From Diatrype stigma (lineage: Eukaryota; Ascomycota; Sordariomycetes; Xylariales; Diatrypaceae), in contig JAKJXP020000122.1 in NCBI GenBank assembly GCA_022225965.2, positions 57,014 through 121,013 on the forward strand: 64,000 bases of DNA, given 5' to 3'. Both the position numbers and the translations under genes were made by a program. Below are positions 48,601-60,833 of this stretch, one piece after another (the first letter of the stretch is position 1; each line of letters begins with the position of its first letter). Below the pieces are notes generated by a model, which saw only the letters and a list, made by a program, of their open reading frames with translations, was not told the DNA's origin and made no database searches.

Positions 48601-51544
48601 CTCTCCGGACCAGAATCTGGGCTTCGCTTCGAGCACAAACTCTGTACCGTACTATCTCTGGTTTCATGAACTACAGTCGTGCCATTAAGCTTCTGTACCG
48701 TGTTGAAAACCCCGAAGTCGTCCAGATGTTCGGTGGTAACTCGGACAAACTAGAGCGGGAACTGGAGAGAATGGCCCGCCGCAAATTCAAACTGTGTGTT
48801 TCTATGCAGAGGTATGCGAAATTCAAGAAGGAGGAAATGGAGAACGCCGAATTCCTCCTCAGAGCCTATCCGGATCTCCAGATTTCTTACCTTGACGAAG
48901 AGCCGCCTGTGAATGAAGGCGAGGAGCCTAGGATCTACTCTGCTTTAATCGACGGCCACTCGGAGATCATGGAGAACGGCATGCGAAAGCCCAAGTTCCG
49001 AATCCAGCTCTCTGGTAACCCTATTCTTGGTGACGGCAAATCCGATAACCAGAACCACGCTATCATCTTTTACCGCGGAGAGTACATTCAGCTTATCGAC
49101 GCTAACCAGGACAACTACCTTGAGGAATGCTTGAAGATCCGCTCCGTCCTTGCTGAGTTCGAGGAAATGAAGACTGACAATGTTTCGCCATATACCCCGG
49201 GTGTCAAGAACGAGGTCCATTCGCCAGTCGCCATTCTTGGTGCACGTGAGTATATCTTCTCGGAGAACGTCGGTATTCTTGGTGACGTCGCTGCCGGTAA
49301 GGAACAGACGTTCGGTACCCTGTTTGCTCGAACCTTGGCCCAGATTGGTGGTAAACTGCACTACGGTCATCCTGATTTCCTAAACGGCATCTTTATGAAC
49401 ACCCGAGGTGGTGTTTCCAAAGCCCAGAAGGGTCTGCATCTGAACGAGGATATCTACGCCGGTATGAATGCTGTCCTCCGTGGTGGCCGCATCAAGCATT
49501 GCGAGTACTACCAGTGTGGTAAGGGTCGTGATTTGGGTTTCGGTTCCATTCTGAACTTCACTACCAAGATCGGTTGTGGTATGGGTGAGCAGATGCTCTC
49601 TCGAGAGTACTACTACCTGGGTACCCAACTGCCTCTCGATCGCTTCTTGTCATTCTACTATGCGCACGCTGGTTTCCACTTGAACAACATTTTCATTATG
49701 TTGTCCGTCCACATGTTCATGATCGTTTGCATCAACCTTGGCGCGCTCAAGGACCAGACCATTCCTTGCAACTATAACCCAGATGTCCCCGTCACGGATT
49801 CTCTCTTCCCCACTGGTTGCGCGAACACGGATGCTCTCATGGACTGGGTGTACCGATCCATTATCTCGATTCTATTCGTGTTCTTCCTCGCCTTCGTGCC
49901 CCTCGTGGTCCAGGAATTGACGGAACGTGGCTTCCTGCGATCTGCAACCCGATTGGCCAAGCAGCTGTGCTCCTTCTCGTTCATGTTCGAAGTGTTCGTC
50001 TGCCAGATCTACGCCAACGCGGTCACCCAGGATTTGTCTTTCGGTGGTGCTCGCTACATCGGAACGGGTCGTGGTTTTGCGACTGCCCGTATTCCTTTCG
50101 GTGTCCTGTACTCCCGATTCGCTGGCCCGTCCATCTACTTCGGCGCGCGGCTCCTGATGATGCTGCTCTTCACGACGGTGACGATGTGGCAGGGTGCCTT
50201 GGTCTACTTCTGGATCTCGCTGATGGCCCTCGTTATCTCGCCGTTCATCTACAACCCGCATCAGTTCGCGTGGAACGACTTCTTCATCGACTACCGAGAC
50301 TTCTTGCGTTGGCTGTCCCGTGGCAACTCGCGATCCCATGCGTCCTCCTGGATCTCCTTCTGCCGCCTGTCTCGTACCAGAATCACTGGTTACAAGCGGA
50401 AGGCGCTCGGAGACCCGTCCAGCAAGATGTCGGGTGATGTTCCCCGTGCCGCCATGACCAACGTTTTCTTCGGCGAAATCTTTGCCCCGCTGTTGCTGGT
50501 GGTCGTGACGGTTATTCCGTACCTCTTCATCAACGCGCAGACGGGTGTCAGTGCCAACGACGAGGACGCCGAGGCGACGCCCGCTCTCCTCCGTCTGGCT
50601 GTGGTGGCCTTCGCGCCCATCGGTATCAACGCTGGTATCCTTGCCGCTATGTTCGGCATGGCCTGCTGCATGGGTCCCGTTCTGAGCATGTGCTGCAAGA
50701 AGTTTGGTAGCGTACTTGCTGCTATTGCCCACGCTATGGCTGTCATCATGATCCTCGTCTTCTTCGAGGCCATGTTTGTGCTTGAAGGTTTCAGCTTCTC
50801 CAAGACGCTCATAGGAATGATTGCTGTCGTGGCGATCCAGAGATTCATCTTCAAGCTTATCGTGTCCCTTGCGCTCACTCGTGAGATGAAGACCGACATG
50901 TCCAACATTGCCTTCTGGACGGGCAAGTGGTACTCGATGGGTTGGCACTCCATGTCGCAGCCGGCTCGTGAATTCCTTTGCAAGATCACGGAGCTGAGCA
51001 TGTTTGCCGCGGACTTCATCTTGGGCCATTTCCTCCTGTTCTTCATGCTCCCCGTCATCCTCATCCCGCAGGTTGACAAGCTGCACTCGATCATGTTGTT
51101 CTGGCTACGACCTAGGTACGTCGAGCACATTCTCTCCCTTCCCTAATCCACTTATGAGTCTAATTTACTAACGTGTTATTTTACAGTCGGCAAATCCGCC
51201 CTCCTATCTATTCGTTGAAGCAATCCAAGCTCAGACGCAGACGTGTCATCCGATACGCAATTCTGTACTTTACTCTTCTGATCCTCTTTGTTGCCCTGAT
51301 GGTTGGCCCCGCTGTGGGTGGCAAGATGGTTCCTCTCGACAGCCTTGAGTCGATGGCCACAAGCATGAACTTGCCGGGGCTGTTCCAGCCTAACAACCAA
51401 AACAACAACGACACGCAGGGCAGGACGGAAACCGGTACCAAGGCTCCGGACTACTCGGGCATTGGTACGAAGGCTACAGATACAAGTTCCGCGTCGGACT
51501 CATCGGAGACGGATTCTAGCGAGAAGAAGTTCCGCTTCGTCTAG
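45613..51544 (+). CDS. fks1: 1,3-beta-glucan synthase catalytic subunit Fks1 (GT48)
   Basis: Plasma-membrane enzyme that polymerises beta-1,3-glucan from UDP-glucose, activated by Rho1; target of echinocandins. Three exons (45613-45791, 45878-51115, 51187-51544) encode 1,924 residues, family length. The N-terminal ~190 residues are disordered, rich in G, Y and D. The FKS1_dom1 region follows from about residue 325 ([20 protein letters not shown]). There is a lysine-rich stretch at about 283-299, a first membrane cluster around 490-750, the cytosolic catalytic region ([20 protein letters not shown], then [20 protein letters not shown] and [20 protein letters not shown]), and a second membrane cluster from about 1390. 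Hot spot 1 reads YLTRSFRDP (residues 671-679) and hot spot 2 starts DWVYRS at 1382. The C-terminal tail is Ser/Thr-rich. Translation starts at the first ATG after the putative leader intron. Confidence 0.97.
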
Positions 51545-52656
51545 ACGCAGTCAGACAGTGGTGGCGGTGGTAGTTGTAGCAGTGGTAGTTATACGAGTTT
51601 GGTTGTACCATAAAGACGGCGGCGATAGCCGCCAATGAGCCGTTGATTATTACCTAGATTGCAGCCAATGCATTTAGGACAAGGCATAATGGAATTTCAT
51701 AGCTTTAGGAATGGCCTGCATGGGTTCCTTGTTCGGGAGGTCGGCATAGCACACGGTTCTTTTTGATGTTTTTCCTGTTTCCTACCATCTGTAGAGTCTC
51801 ACGCGCACCCCTGCGAACATGACCTGACTTGTCTATAGTTTCAAGTCTCGTTCGCTGGTGATGCCGAATAGCTGTGCAATAGTAATGGTGTTGTTCGATA
51901 TATTCTTGAAAGCTGCATCCCAACTTACCGTCCATTGTGTCTATGCTAACAAGCAGTAAGAGAGGAACGAGCCCAGCCCAACTGGTCTCGCGTTGACTGG
52001 AGTATGGGTGGTGTGTATCCATGTATAGGGTGTTCTTATATGTTGCCGCCACCAGCTTTTTCATCCCTTCCGGCCCCGTCTTCTTGATCCAGGTCCCAAG
52101 AATGCTGCATAGTTACGAAGCAGATCTCTTGCAGTAAGTGCGTGTGTGTATATGCATGTCAATATCCAGGCATCTCCTATGTCATATACATATTGGTAGC
52201 TAATCAGGCAAACAGGTCCGTTCTATCTCTATCTCCATCTCCATCCCGATCTCATGCGTAGCAGATCAAAGAATGACGATGTGATGTATCCGTTGGGCGG
52301 GTTGGTCCCCCGCCTTCCCTCCCCGTTGGGATATCCCTTCGGGCTATATATGTGGCAGTATAGGCAGAGGTGACGAGGCAGATGTGATACTACCAACCTA
52401 GATAACTAATAATTCAACGACGTAACGGATAGGTGAGGGGGTGAGGAAGGGAGGGGGGGGAGGAAACATGAAACGTGGATCGGAATGCCGTGCTACCTTC
52501 CTATTTACCAGGTAGCCAGCCAGTCAGGTCTGTGTACCTACCTAGACGGCGATTCATTCTATGCGCTCTTCAGACGAGCAGCGAGGCGATGCCGATGTCG
52601 ATGTCATGCGCCAAGACCAAGAAAAGAAGGAGGCCTGGGAGGGAAGACGGCTGGAC

Positions 52657-52693
52657 GGCTGGGCTGGGGCTGGGGCTGGGGCTGGGGCTGGGC
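52657..52693. repeat. GGGGCT hexanucleotide repeat, second array
   Basis: The same hexanucleotide as at 38844-38874, again several tandem units with G-runs, here in an intergenic region. Confidence 0.8.
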
Positions 52694-52824
52694 TTACATC
52701 ATCTCGTTCCCCGGATTGCCCTACCGCCAAACCAATACCGGCAGCTGGTCCAGCGACGCGATGGAAGATGCAGGGGGGGGCTTCGTATGTGCTGTAACTA
52801 TTCGTACGTATGTAGGTACCTAGG

Positions 52825-53019
52825 TATGTATGTATGTATGTATGTATGTATGTATGTACAGTACGGTATGCTGTAGCATCGGCCGATCCCATTGGCTGCG
52901 CCCGATCATCCCGATCCAGCGAATGGGGACTAGGAATACCTAGGCCCTAGGGAGGCAGGTATGTATGTATGTATGTATGTATATATGTATGTATGTATGT
53001 ATGTATATATGTGTTTATG
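52825..53019. repeat. Two GTAT tetranucleotide arrays
   Basis: Arrays at 52825-52858 and 52959-53019 are separated by about 100 bp of ordinary sequence. The second is interrupted by atatat. Confidence 0.85.
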
Positions 53020-54126
53020 TATTGTACCTAACTTACAACCTACAACCTACAACCTACAACCTCGTTCTTCCACCAAGTTACTTGATCACTACAACTTCGA
53101 AGGGGCAAGGGGAAGAGCCAGACCGACGAGAGACGAGCTGCCTAATCGACCGAGTGATGGGTCGGCTGTCGGGCTTGGCTGTCTGGCCCGGCAGAAAGGC
53201 AGACCTCGCCGTTGCCAGCTGCTGCTTTCCGTCCATCACCACCTGCCCAGGTGCACTGTCGATCCTTGCGTTTTCCTAATTCTCCTTACGTATTGCGCCT
53301 CTTCTTGTCGAACACGAGCCACCTGCACCCAGCAACTCTGCCATCACTCTCTCGTGTTGACACACCCTGACATCCTGAACATCCCAGAACATCTCTCCCG
53401 GGCGGTGACTGGGGGGCCGGGATCTGCAGCATGCATCCATAACCATATCCATATTCCCATCCATCTTCACATCCATATCCTACCAGCCGCCAACGTCTAC
53501 CAGCCGCCTCAGCGCCTACATACCAACACGTGCCTCCATGTATGCAACAGCGAAGCAAAGCTACGTACGTAACCCAAGGGTGACCCTAATGGTTCATGCT
53601 GGCTCCTCATGTACGAAGTAATAGTAGCAGCAATAGTAGCAGCAATAGTATGGGCGATAGCCAGTCGGTAGTTCATTCAACCCAACCCAAGGAACCCAAC
53701 CCAAGGATTGTTCATATATAAATAAATACGAACCCGCAGGCAGCTTTGCTTGCGTTGTCCAACGTGGCGCAGTGCCTCCTCTTTTCCTCTTGCGTCCCCT
53801 CCGATCATCGTCGTCCGATACCCGAAGAGTGAGCGAAAACGAATGTTCGAGGGAAACTTGGCGGACGAATGAACCCTTGTTGATTGGTTGCTCTGTATTC
53901 AAGACACCGCTGACGCAGGTATATATAAATAAATATAAGTCAACATATCCGCCGCATCTATAAAACCAGCAGCCCTACACACGCATACACTCGCATACAC
54001 TCATCCATCTATCCATCCATCCGTCCATCCGTCCAAGCTTCCATCGGCCAGCCTGCGTTACCGTATAATTACCTAATAATCAACATCTCCCAAAACACCA
54101 CCACAACCACCACCACTACTACCATA

Positions 54127-54858
54127 ATGTCTGCTCGTCTACTAGCCCTTCTCGGCGCTATCGCCCTCGTCCGCGCTCAGGAGGTAAGTCCAAACCCATC
54201 TCAACGGCGATGCCCAACGCAACGCCCGCCCGCCAAGCTTGCCCTTCCCACCGCCGAATGACTAACTCACGTGATCTCATAGGTTTCCCTGCCCGTCGTC
54301 TCACCTACCGACACGGCCGTGGTCTCCCTCCCGACCGAGGGCAGCGGCAGCACGGAGATCCCGTCCCCCACCGACACGGTGATCACGACGTCGGTGCCGT
54401 CGACGCTCACGCAGTCGACGGACCTGTCCATCACGGAGCCGAGCTTCACCGGCACCGAGACAGGCGACTGGTCCGCCTCGCTGCCCTGGATCACGGGGTC
54501 GACCACCATCACCACCACGGGCCAGGACGGCCAGTCCACCACCGACACCATCAGCGGCGGCATTGGCTCCGGGACCTCCTCCACCGCTGCTCCTTCCACC
54601 GTCACCGCCACCAGCACGGCTTCTACCAACGGCACCTTCACCACCACCAACAGCAGTGGCCAGCCGACCACCGTCCGGACCGTGACGTCGACCTCGACCG
54701 ACGGCGGCAGCAGCAGCGACAGCCCGACGGAGACGAGCTCCGACGGCGGCGATACCGGCAGCCCCACGGGCTCGTCGGTCCCCGGTGCCGCGCCGCGGGT
54801 CGAGCAGGCCGTCGGGGTGGGCCTCGTCGCTGTCGTGGCTGGGCTGTTGGCTTTGTAG
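54127..54858 (+). CDS. Ser/Thr-rich GPI-anchor-type cell-wall protein
   Basis: Secreted protein of unknown precise role, probably attached to the membrane or wall glucan. Exons 54127-54183 and 54283-54858 (99-bp intron) encode 210 residues. Residues 1-17 (MSARLLALLGAIALVRA) form a signal peptide with a likely cleavage before QE. The mature part is dominated by serine, threonine and glycine with few charged residues, giving a heavily O-glycosylated stalk, and NGT and NSS sites for N-glycosylation are present. The C-terminus ends in a hydrophobic segment (VGVGLVAVVAGLLAL) after a small-residue region (GSSVPGAAP), the layout of a GPI signal. The intron lies right after the signal peptide. No catalytic domain is seen. 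It sits between the glucan synthase and GH17 genes. Confidence 0.8.
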
Positions 54859-55371
54859 GGACTGATGATGATATGATGATGATGAGAACTAGGGCCAGGA
54901 AGGAAGAAAAGGAAAAAGAACCAGCTGGACTAAAGAACATACCTACTCTAGCTGACCATGCATGTTAACGAGACGAAAAAAACGGGCGGAACAAGGACAA
55001 GGATAAGGACAAATGGAACATACTTATTTATTATCTATTGCATATATACATGCATACACACATAATGTAGTTACGAATACCCCCTAAATAACTAATAACT
55101 TAACTTACATAACTGGAGTATCAATCACATAATACCGCACAGACCGAAACTGGGTATGGGGAAGGGAAAGGGGAAGAAGAGAAAATGAGGACATGCTTGA
55201 TGATTGATTATCTTCCCCGTGCTTGTCACAAACGCTGCTGTTGTACGTGTGTGTGGTCATATGGTTACATATCATACAGACTGGTCGATCATAAAAACCT
55301 AACCATCTGTGTGGGTAGGTATGCATGAAGTCGAGGCATCGACTGGCCGCGAGTTGGTCCATATGCTTCTT

Positions 55372-55376
<5 letters not shown>

Positions 55377-55416
<40 letters not shown>
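55377..55416. repeat. AC/AT compound microsatellite
   Basis: About fourteen AC dinucleotides followed by six AT dinucleotides. Confidence 0.85.
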
Positions 55417-55417
<1 letters not shown>

Positions 55418-56165
55418 GATATGGAGTGTTGTCATACGCTCGCAAGCAATGTTACGCTACCACTTGTGTCTTAACTAAGAGGCTGGTATTCCTGGTTTTG
55501 CTTGTCTGGCCTCGTCCAGCTTAGTCCCTAATACAACATCACAAACTGCCTACCTACCTATCGAGCACCCACAATTAGGTATAAGTGGTCGTCCAATTCC
55601 GTCCGTATCAAACCATCTTTAGGCATGTGAGAAGGTAGGTAAGGTAGGTAGGTAGGTATAGGGGCTCGTAGGGGATCAACTATGTACACACATAAGCTAA
55701 CTGCGAGGATTCGATTCGCATGTACAACGATCGTGGGATGACATTAGGTACCTACGCAATGTTATACTTGATGATGCTAGTATTTAGGCCTATCGGTGTG
55801 GTTCGCTAGAACCACACTGCCGCTTTCAGACACGGCCTAGGTATAGATATTATCCGAGTATAATAGACGGGCAACAGGAACTACGTGGAGCTGGCCAGTT
55901 GACATTATAGCCCCAGGTTACCTTTCGGTCAAGGCGACGAAAGATTGGGGGAAATGAAGGGAGAGAATAGGAAAGGGTGAAGGGGCGTCGGGTAGGTGAG
56001 CAGGTAGATAGGTGGCGTTCTCATCGACGATTCAGCCGCCACCACAATGTCAGACAATCACTGGGGTGATGGCGCAGACGGATGGATGGATGTAGCCCCT
56101 ATCTATACCAGCATCATAGTAGAGTTTACTTACCTAGTGGTGTGGAGACTTGTGTATTCAGGAAG

Positions 56166-56213
56166 GAAAAAAAAAACAAAAAAAACAAAAAAACAAAAGG
56201 GGGGGGGGGGGGG
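56166..56213. repeat. A-rich tract joined to a 15-G run
   Basis: Runs of A separated by single C bases lead directly into fifteen G bases. Such long homopolymer runs are also prone to sequencing length error. Confidence 0.8.
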
Positions 56214-56484
56214 ATCTGTTCTCGTACCATCAATAGCCATGTCGGCTGAAACGCACGAGCTGAAATCACTGCTTACCCAATCATATAGGTAGGTAAGCTC
56301 CTGATGTAGCTATGGGACGTGATGAATGCGCGTAAACTCTTGAATCAGGCTTGATGAGAGAGAGAGAGATAATGAAGGTCATCATCATCGCCCCTACAGG
56401 AAGAAGACCCCGCTCTGTGAATAAAACTTCCTGTGCGAGGTTGATTCGAGAGTAGAGAATTTAGGCATAGTTACTAAGCAGGAA

Positions 56485-56907
56485 GTGAAGGGAATTCAAG
56501 AAGTAGACACCGCAAAGAGGAATGACAAACCACAAATGATCGATGAGCAACCACCGGACAACGACCATATGGCGAGGGACAGAACTCAGGGGCAGGTAGT
56601 ACTTTACTTGGTGTTCACCGACCATGAGCGCATCTCCAAAGAGACTAAAGCCCCAATAACCTCGAGCCCTGTCACGGCCTGGCTAATTAACCCCTTCTTC
56701 AAGGCCTACAGTGTTGGATATCCGCAGGTGATCCATCTAGTCGTGCCATGGCCTCACAGCGACGAGGCTCGCCCGAAGGGAGTACGGCGGTGTAAACAGC
56801 AACGGCATGGCATGTTATGGGATCGAAGCAATGTCCTGCGCAGCATAAAGCAACCAACGGAGTTCAGCAGCGAAGTCATCCATCCACACACACCCAACAT
56901 AATCTAG
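56485..56907 (+). CDS. Hypothetical ORF, 140 aa, doubtful
   Basis: An uninterrupted ATG frame (MKGIQEVDTAKRNDK...). The composition is polar and basic with no domain, signal peptide or membrane helix that I can see. Codon usage shows no strong third-position preference, unlike the genuine genes nearby. Probably noncoding; listed because nothing else occupies the stretch. Confidence 0.12.
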   Translation: MKGIQEVDTAKRNDKPQMIDEQPPDNDHMARDRTQGQVVLYLVFTDHERISKETKAPITSSPVTAWLINPFFKAYSVGYPQVIHLVVPWPHSDEARPKGVRRCKQQRHGMLWDRSNVLRSIKQPTEFSSEVIHPHTPNII

Positions 56908-57694
56908 TTAGATCTTCCCACTTCTTCCTCGTCTATCCATCCATCAACACCATCACCATCACCTTCAAGTAAATAGGACCCTTTCGCCGACATCGTCTAA
57001 CTGCCTACCTAGACCTCAGGGGCCCGACTTGTTGAACGACAAACTAAACTGACTGACTGACGGTAATCGACCATATCTAAGGAAGGACTACGCGTACTAG
57101 TTAAACAAGACACATACGACAATACCACGGGCCTCGGCATGGCTCTTCTGATCAAACACTATGAACCGCAAGGACATACGTACCAGAAGTATGAAGAAGA
57201 GGATATTCGAAAGTTACTGGCCTGTAGAGGACTCACCCCTGCCGTTGCCTTTATCGTCTTCTAGGCATGATGCAATGCAACGTGGCAGGCCTCCAAGTAT
57301 ATGCCTAGGGGATAGGTAGATGACTAATTATAAGCATCGCAGCCATACTATCGCTGTTACACTTCCCATTCTCTAAGGGTAGGTTATGTATACGGTCTTG
57401 ATATTTACCGAGAGCTTTAAGAAAGACAACATACACACTAGAGAAATAGCGATACCTAGTCAGTATTGGTCCTATCCGCAAGCAGTACCTGCAAGTTAGT
57501 AGGCTAACAGTGGATGCGCAAGGGCAGATTCCGAAGTTACAAGTTGAAGTTTTATTTGTACCAAAGAAGTGAATGTAGAATATCGTCATACACGCATCCC
57601 CTCCCTATAGCTCTCGTCATTGTGCGGCGCTCAGCCAAAATTCATCATATTCCTGTTCCCGAGTCTTTCGGTGGCGGATAACTCATCGTACCAC

Positions 57695-59083
57695 TCACTG
57701 CTTATCGGCTGGCGAGTATCGGCCTCCCATGCCCCAAAACTGCTCTGCCATGAACGTAGCAGAGTCCGCTTTCTTCCACAAGTCATTGAACGCCGTGAAA
57801 AGAATGACGTCTGCGGGGTTGGAAGAATAGGCGTTCTTGATCGAGGACATTGCCTTGGTCTGCTGGTCCATGCCGGGCACCGCAGCACGGTTGGCCGCTC
57901 CCTGCCAGGGCCAACCAGTCTCCGTCACGACAATGCGCTTGTCAGTCGATAGCTTGCGGCGTATGCTACTAACAGTAGTAGTAACAAACTTACCCGCCTC
58001 GTCAGCAGCAACACCACCGTCGAAGAAGGGATGGATATTGACGGCACAGTAATCGGATTTCTCGCAGAGCTCGGGATGGTCCAGAACGGCGATCCAGGTG
58101 TCTACGGTCACGACCGGGCCCTCGTATCCAGCAGCCCTGAGAGCAGCGCGTGCCGTATCAAGCGCCTTCAGGACCTGTGACGCAATGGTGGGACCATTAT
58201 TGACAAGCTCATTTCCTACGCTGACCGTATCGACAATGCTCCAATCGTTCTCAACGCCAGCAGCGATAGCTGACACCGCTTGGGTGAGGGCTGGTTCACT
58301 GATGTCGAAGATTCCGAGGAAGAGCTTGTTGCCAAATTCCTTGGCCGCCGCGTATGCCGTAGCAACCTGATCGCAGTCCACCCCGTACAGACGGACGACA
58401 CCGTGATCTTTGGCGAATAGCGCAAAGTCAGCGTGGACCTCCTGTTTAGTCTTGCAGCCACCGCTTCCCTTGTAAGGGGAATACGTGACTCCATGAAGGT
58501 TGCTTCCACCCGAGGTAGGTGGAGGTACATCAGGGGCAGAGCTGGGGCTGGTGGGAGGTTGGCTCGCCTTCACGGTTGAGGCCGGGCTCGGAGCTGGAAC
58601 CGGTTCAGGGGAAGGCGCTTGGGGAGATGGGATCGGCTTAGGAGACTCAACAGGGGGGGCCGGCTTAACAGAGGTCGAGGGTGACTCCACGGGGGCAACT
58701 GAAGTCTGGGCCGGAGGAGCCTGAGTCTCGGTGGTGGGGGCCGTGGAGGATGTTTCAGAGGAAGTCGCGGAGGGGGTAGGAACAACGTAGACGACGGTTT
58801 CGGTAGCAGTGCGAACAGTGGTGCCAAATTGATCGACATAGACAACCACCTCAGGCAGTTCGGTCGGGGTGGTGACAGCCGAATCGGTGATGGTGAGTCT
58901 ATCCCGCTTGGGAAGGGCTCCCTGGGCATGCTGCCGGTGAACATGGCGAGCATGGCGTCCTAAACATGGGGTTAGTGGCCGTCATTCAACAATCGGGACA
59001 TGGTTCGATGGCAACTTACGCGGCTGTCCAGCTGACAGGTGGAGCAGGGCGGCAATGGCCAAAGAGATGTTAAGAAGCTTCAT
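57695..59083 (-). CDS. Secreted GH17 beta-1,3-glucanase/transglucosylase (Scw-type)
   Basis: Cell-wall glycoside hydrolase family 17 protein, related to yeast Scw4/Scw10/Scw11, thought to remodel beta-1,3-glucan. Two exons on the minus strand, 59083-59020 and 58959-57695, with a 60-bp intron, give 442 residues. A signal peptide (MKLLNISLAIAALLHLSAG) is followed by a His/Arg-rich propeptide ending in a Kex2-type site (PKR, residues 38-40). Next come a short conserved region with VVVYVDQFGTTV, a Ser/Pro/Thr linker (about 82-175), and the GH17 barrel from LHGVTYSPY at 176. Acid/base Glu272 lies in VSVGNELVNN and nucleophile Glu368 in VVTETGWPWQG. There is no GPI signal, so it is probably secreted and wall-associated. 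The gene converges with the GPI-protein gene. Confidence 0.93.
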
Positions 59084-60833
59084 GATGTCAAGATTTCAAG
59101 GTGAAGTGAAGACAAGCAAGGCCGGAATTGAATCTTCGTTTAGGTCCAAGGGAGACTGCCGCAAGAAGTAAGGAACGAATTGACCTGGTTGAGGCAAAAA
59201 AATCAGCCAAAGAGTGACAACAATAGGAATTGGCAAAGAAAGAACAAAACGAAGGCGCAAATGCGGACAGTCAAAGACCAAGGCCAATCAATCCATGACC
59301 ATAGGTCACAAGTATAATTAGGAGTGTATAGGGGAGATGAAGAGAGTCAAGAGAGTGACCGGCAACAATGGTTTGTTGATAATGTGGCTATCAAGGAACG
59401 TAAACAAAAGGAAGGGAGGGCCGAGGTGGTAAGTTGTGGGTTTAGGGGGGAGGAGGGACAATGGATGCCAAGGAGGCCCTGTCTTTATGGGGAAGTGGGT
59501 AGAAAGAGGGACAGGGACGGGGGAAATCACATTGGTGTTGTACATTCCATACACGAACCGTAGGGTGTGTTTCTCAGGTCACGACAACAACGTGAAGGAA
59601 TGGTGAAGAATGGTGGCGTCGAGCTAAAAAGGGAGGAGTGAACGAGCCGGCGCGCGATGGTTCAATCCAGGGATCAAGACCACGTGGTGATAATGGAACA
59701 CAGCTTCGAGACAGTAGACAACAACGGAGGGGACGGGAAGTCGTACTTACCTTCTTGCTCTGACCTTTTTGCTTTGTTTGTGCGTAGTTCAATGAATGGA
59801 AAGGTGAACCGAAGATGGAAATCCAGAGTTCGGACGGACTGGCTAGCCGATGGATGGAAAGAATCAAGGAATGAAAGTTGACGTTGGGATTGCTCTTGAT
59901 ACCTAGTATTCCACCTCTGCCATCGGTTGATACCCTGAGCAGATGTGGAAATCAATTGATGGGGGGCTGTTGCTGTGCGTCAGGTCAGTGATGGCTGGTG
60001 GGTGTGATTCTACCCGGTGGTATTGTTGTTTGTCGGTTAGGGTCAGGATGTAGGTAGGGAAGATAAGGGTAGGGGATAAGGGTAGGGGAGGACGATGGGT
60101 TTATCACGCAGACAGGAAAGGGCAGTCGACTCACTGCCTGTACTGAACAATAGGTGTGCCTACATAGGTAGGTAGTATGTGCTTAGGTAGGTAAATAGGT
60201 ACCTAGGTAGGTAGGTAGGTACTTGTTTGCTCTGTCCGTCTACGTTTCGACTATAGTCCGTCACATGAGCTGGGTAAGATGGAAGGCGCTACCTAGGTAG
60301 TTGACTACATAGTCACCTGTACCTGACAGTCTCAAGTACTCCAGGTTGTAGTACTCCAGGTTGGCTGGCAATACCATCCAGTGACAGGAACATATGTGGA
60401 GGTACCGTGTAGAGATACTCAGATACTCCTGTCTGCGGTCCTGTGACTCCAGCTCTGTCTCAATCAGGGCATTGGGTACCTGTAGCCTACTTGCAACACT
60501 TATCAGAGGAACACTGTATGGACGACCATGTAGCTTGAAGATGTTTTCAATATTCTTTTTAGTATTAGCAATTAGGGTTCGTCTAGGGCATCCATGGGCT
60601 TCTCCTGTACATCGTATCGTAACAGTCATCCCGGGGGCCTGGCTCTATTTACCAGATAGTAGTATGTCTTAATGCGTTTCCTCCATGACTCGTCCAAGTT
60701 CGATTCTTCAAAGCCTTATTCTTATTGACAGTGGTAATCATACTCGATGTATATGGTATATATCGGTGCTCAAGCTGCCAGGTGTTCATATCAAAATGCA
60801 TGAGGGGAAACCTCAGGGCAAGCTGAATGATTC
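59084..60833. other. Intergenic region, GH17 promoter and lcb1 3' side
   Basis: About 1.75 kb. Both flanking genes are on the minus strand, so it holds the GH17 promoter and the lcb1 3' region. It is notable for G-rich tandem tracts: two copies of gataagggtagggg (about 60062-60088) and taggtaggtaggta arrays (about 60165-60220). No gene is seen. Confidence 0.5.

Larger units (their letters stand above)
51545..54126. other. Intergenic region, fks1 to GPI-protein gene
   Basis: About 2.6 kb with no convincing gene. It begins with the fks1 3' region and contains a GGGGCT array, two GTAT tetranucleotide arrays and four copies of acaacct (about 53033-53062). Open frames through these arrays (such as 203 codons at 52961-53572) are repeat-driven. 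The last few hundred bases, with CATC and CCAC repeats, are probably the leader of the next gene. Confidence 0.5.
54859..57694. other. Intergenic region, GPI-protein gene to GH17 gene
   Basis: About 2.8 kb between two convergent genes. No gene is recognised. It includes an AC/AT microsatellite, an A-rich tract followed by a 15-G run, and several gtaggtaggta arrays. An ATG frame of 140 codons at 56485-56907 has no signal peptide, membrane segment or recognised domain, and is at most a low-confidence hypothetical. Confidence 0.5.

Noticed and set aside
49817..51130. Long frames on both strands (206, 404 and 246 codons) within fks1
   Set aside because: They overlap the conserved glucan-synthase frame and have no independent features.
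52961..53572. 203-codon plus-strand frame beginning MYVCMYVYMYV
   Set aside because: The start is a translation of the GTAT microsatellite and the rest has no coding character.
60055..60095. Telomere-like G-rich repeats (aagggtagggg)
   Set aside because: Only two copies, unit not TTAGGG, and embedded between two intact genes; simple intergenic tandem sequence.
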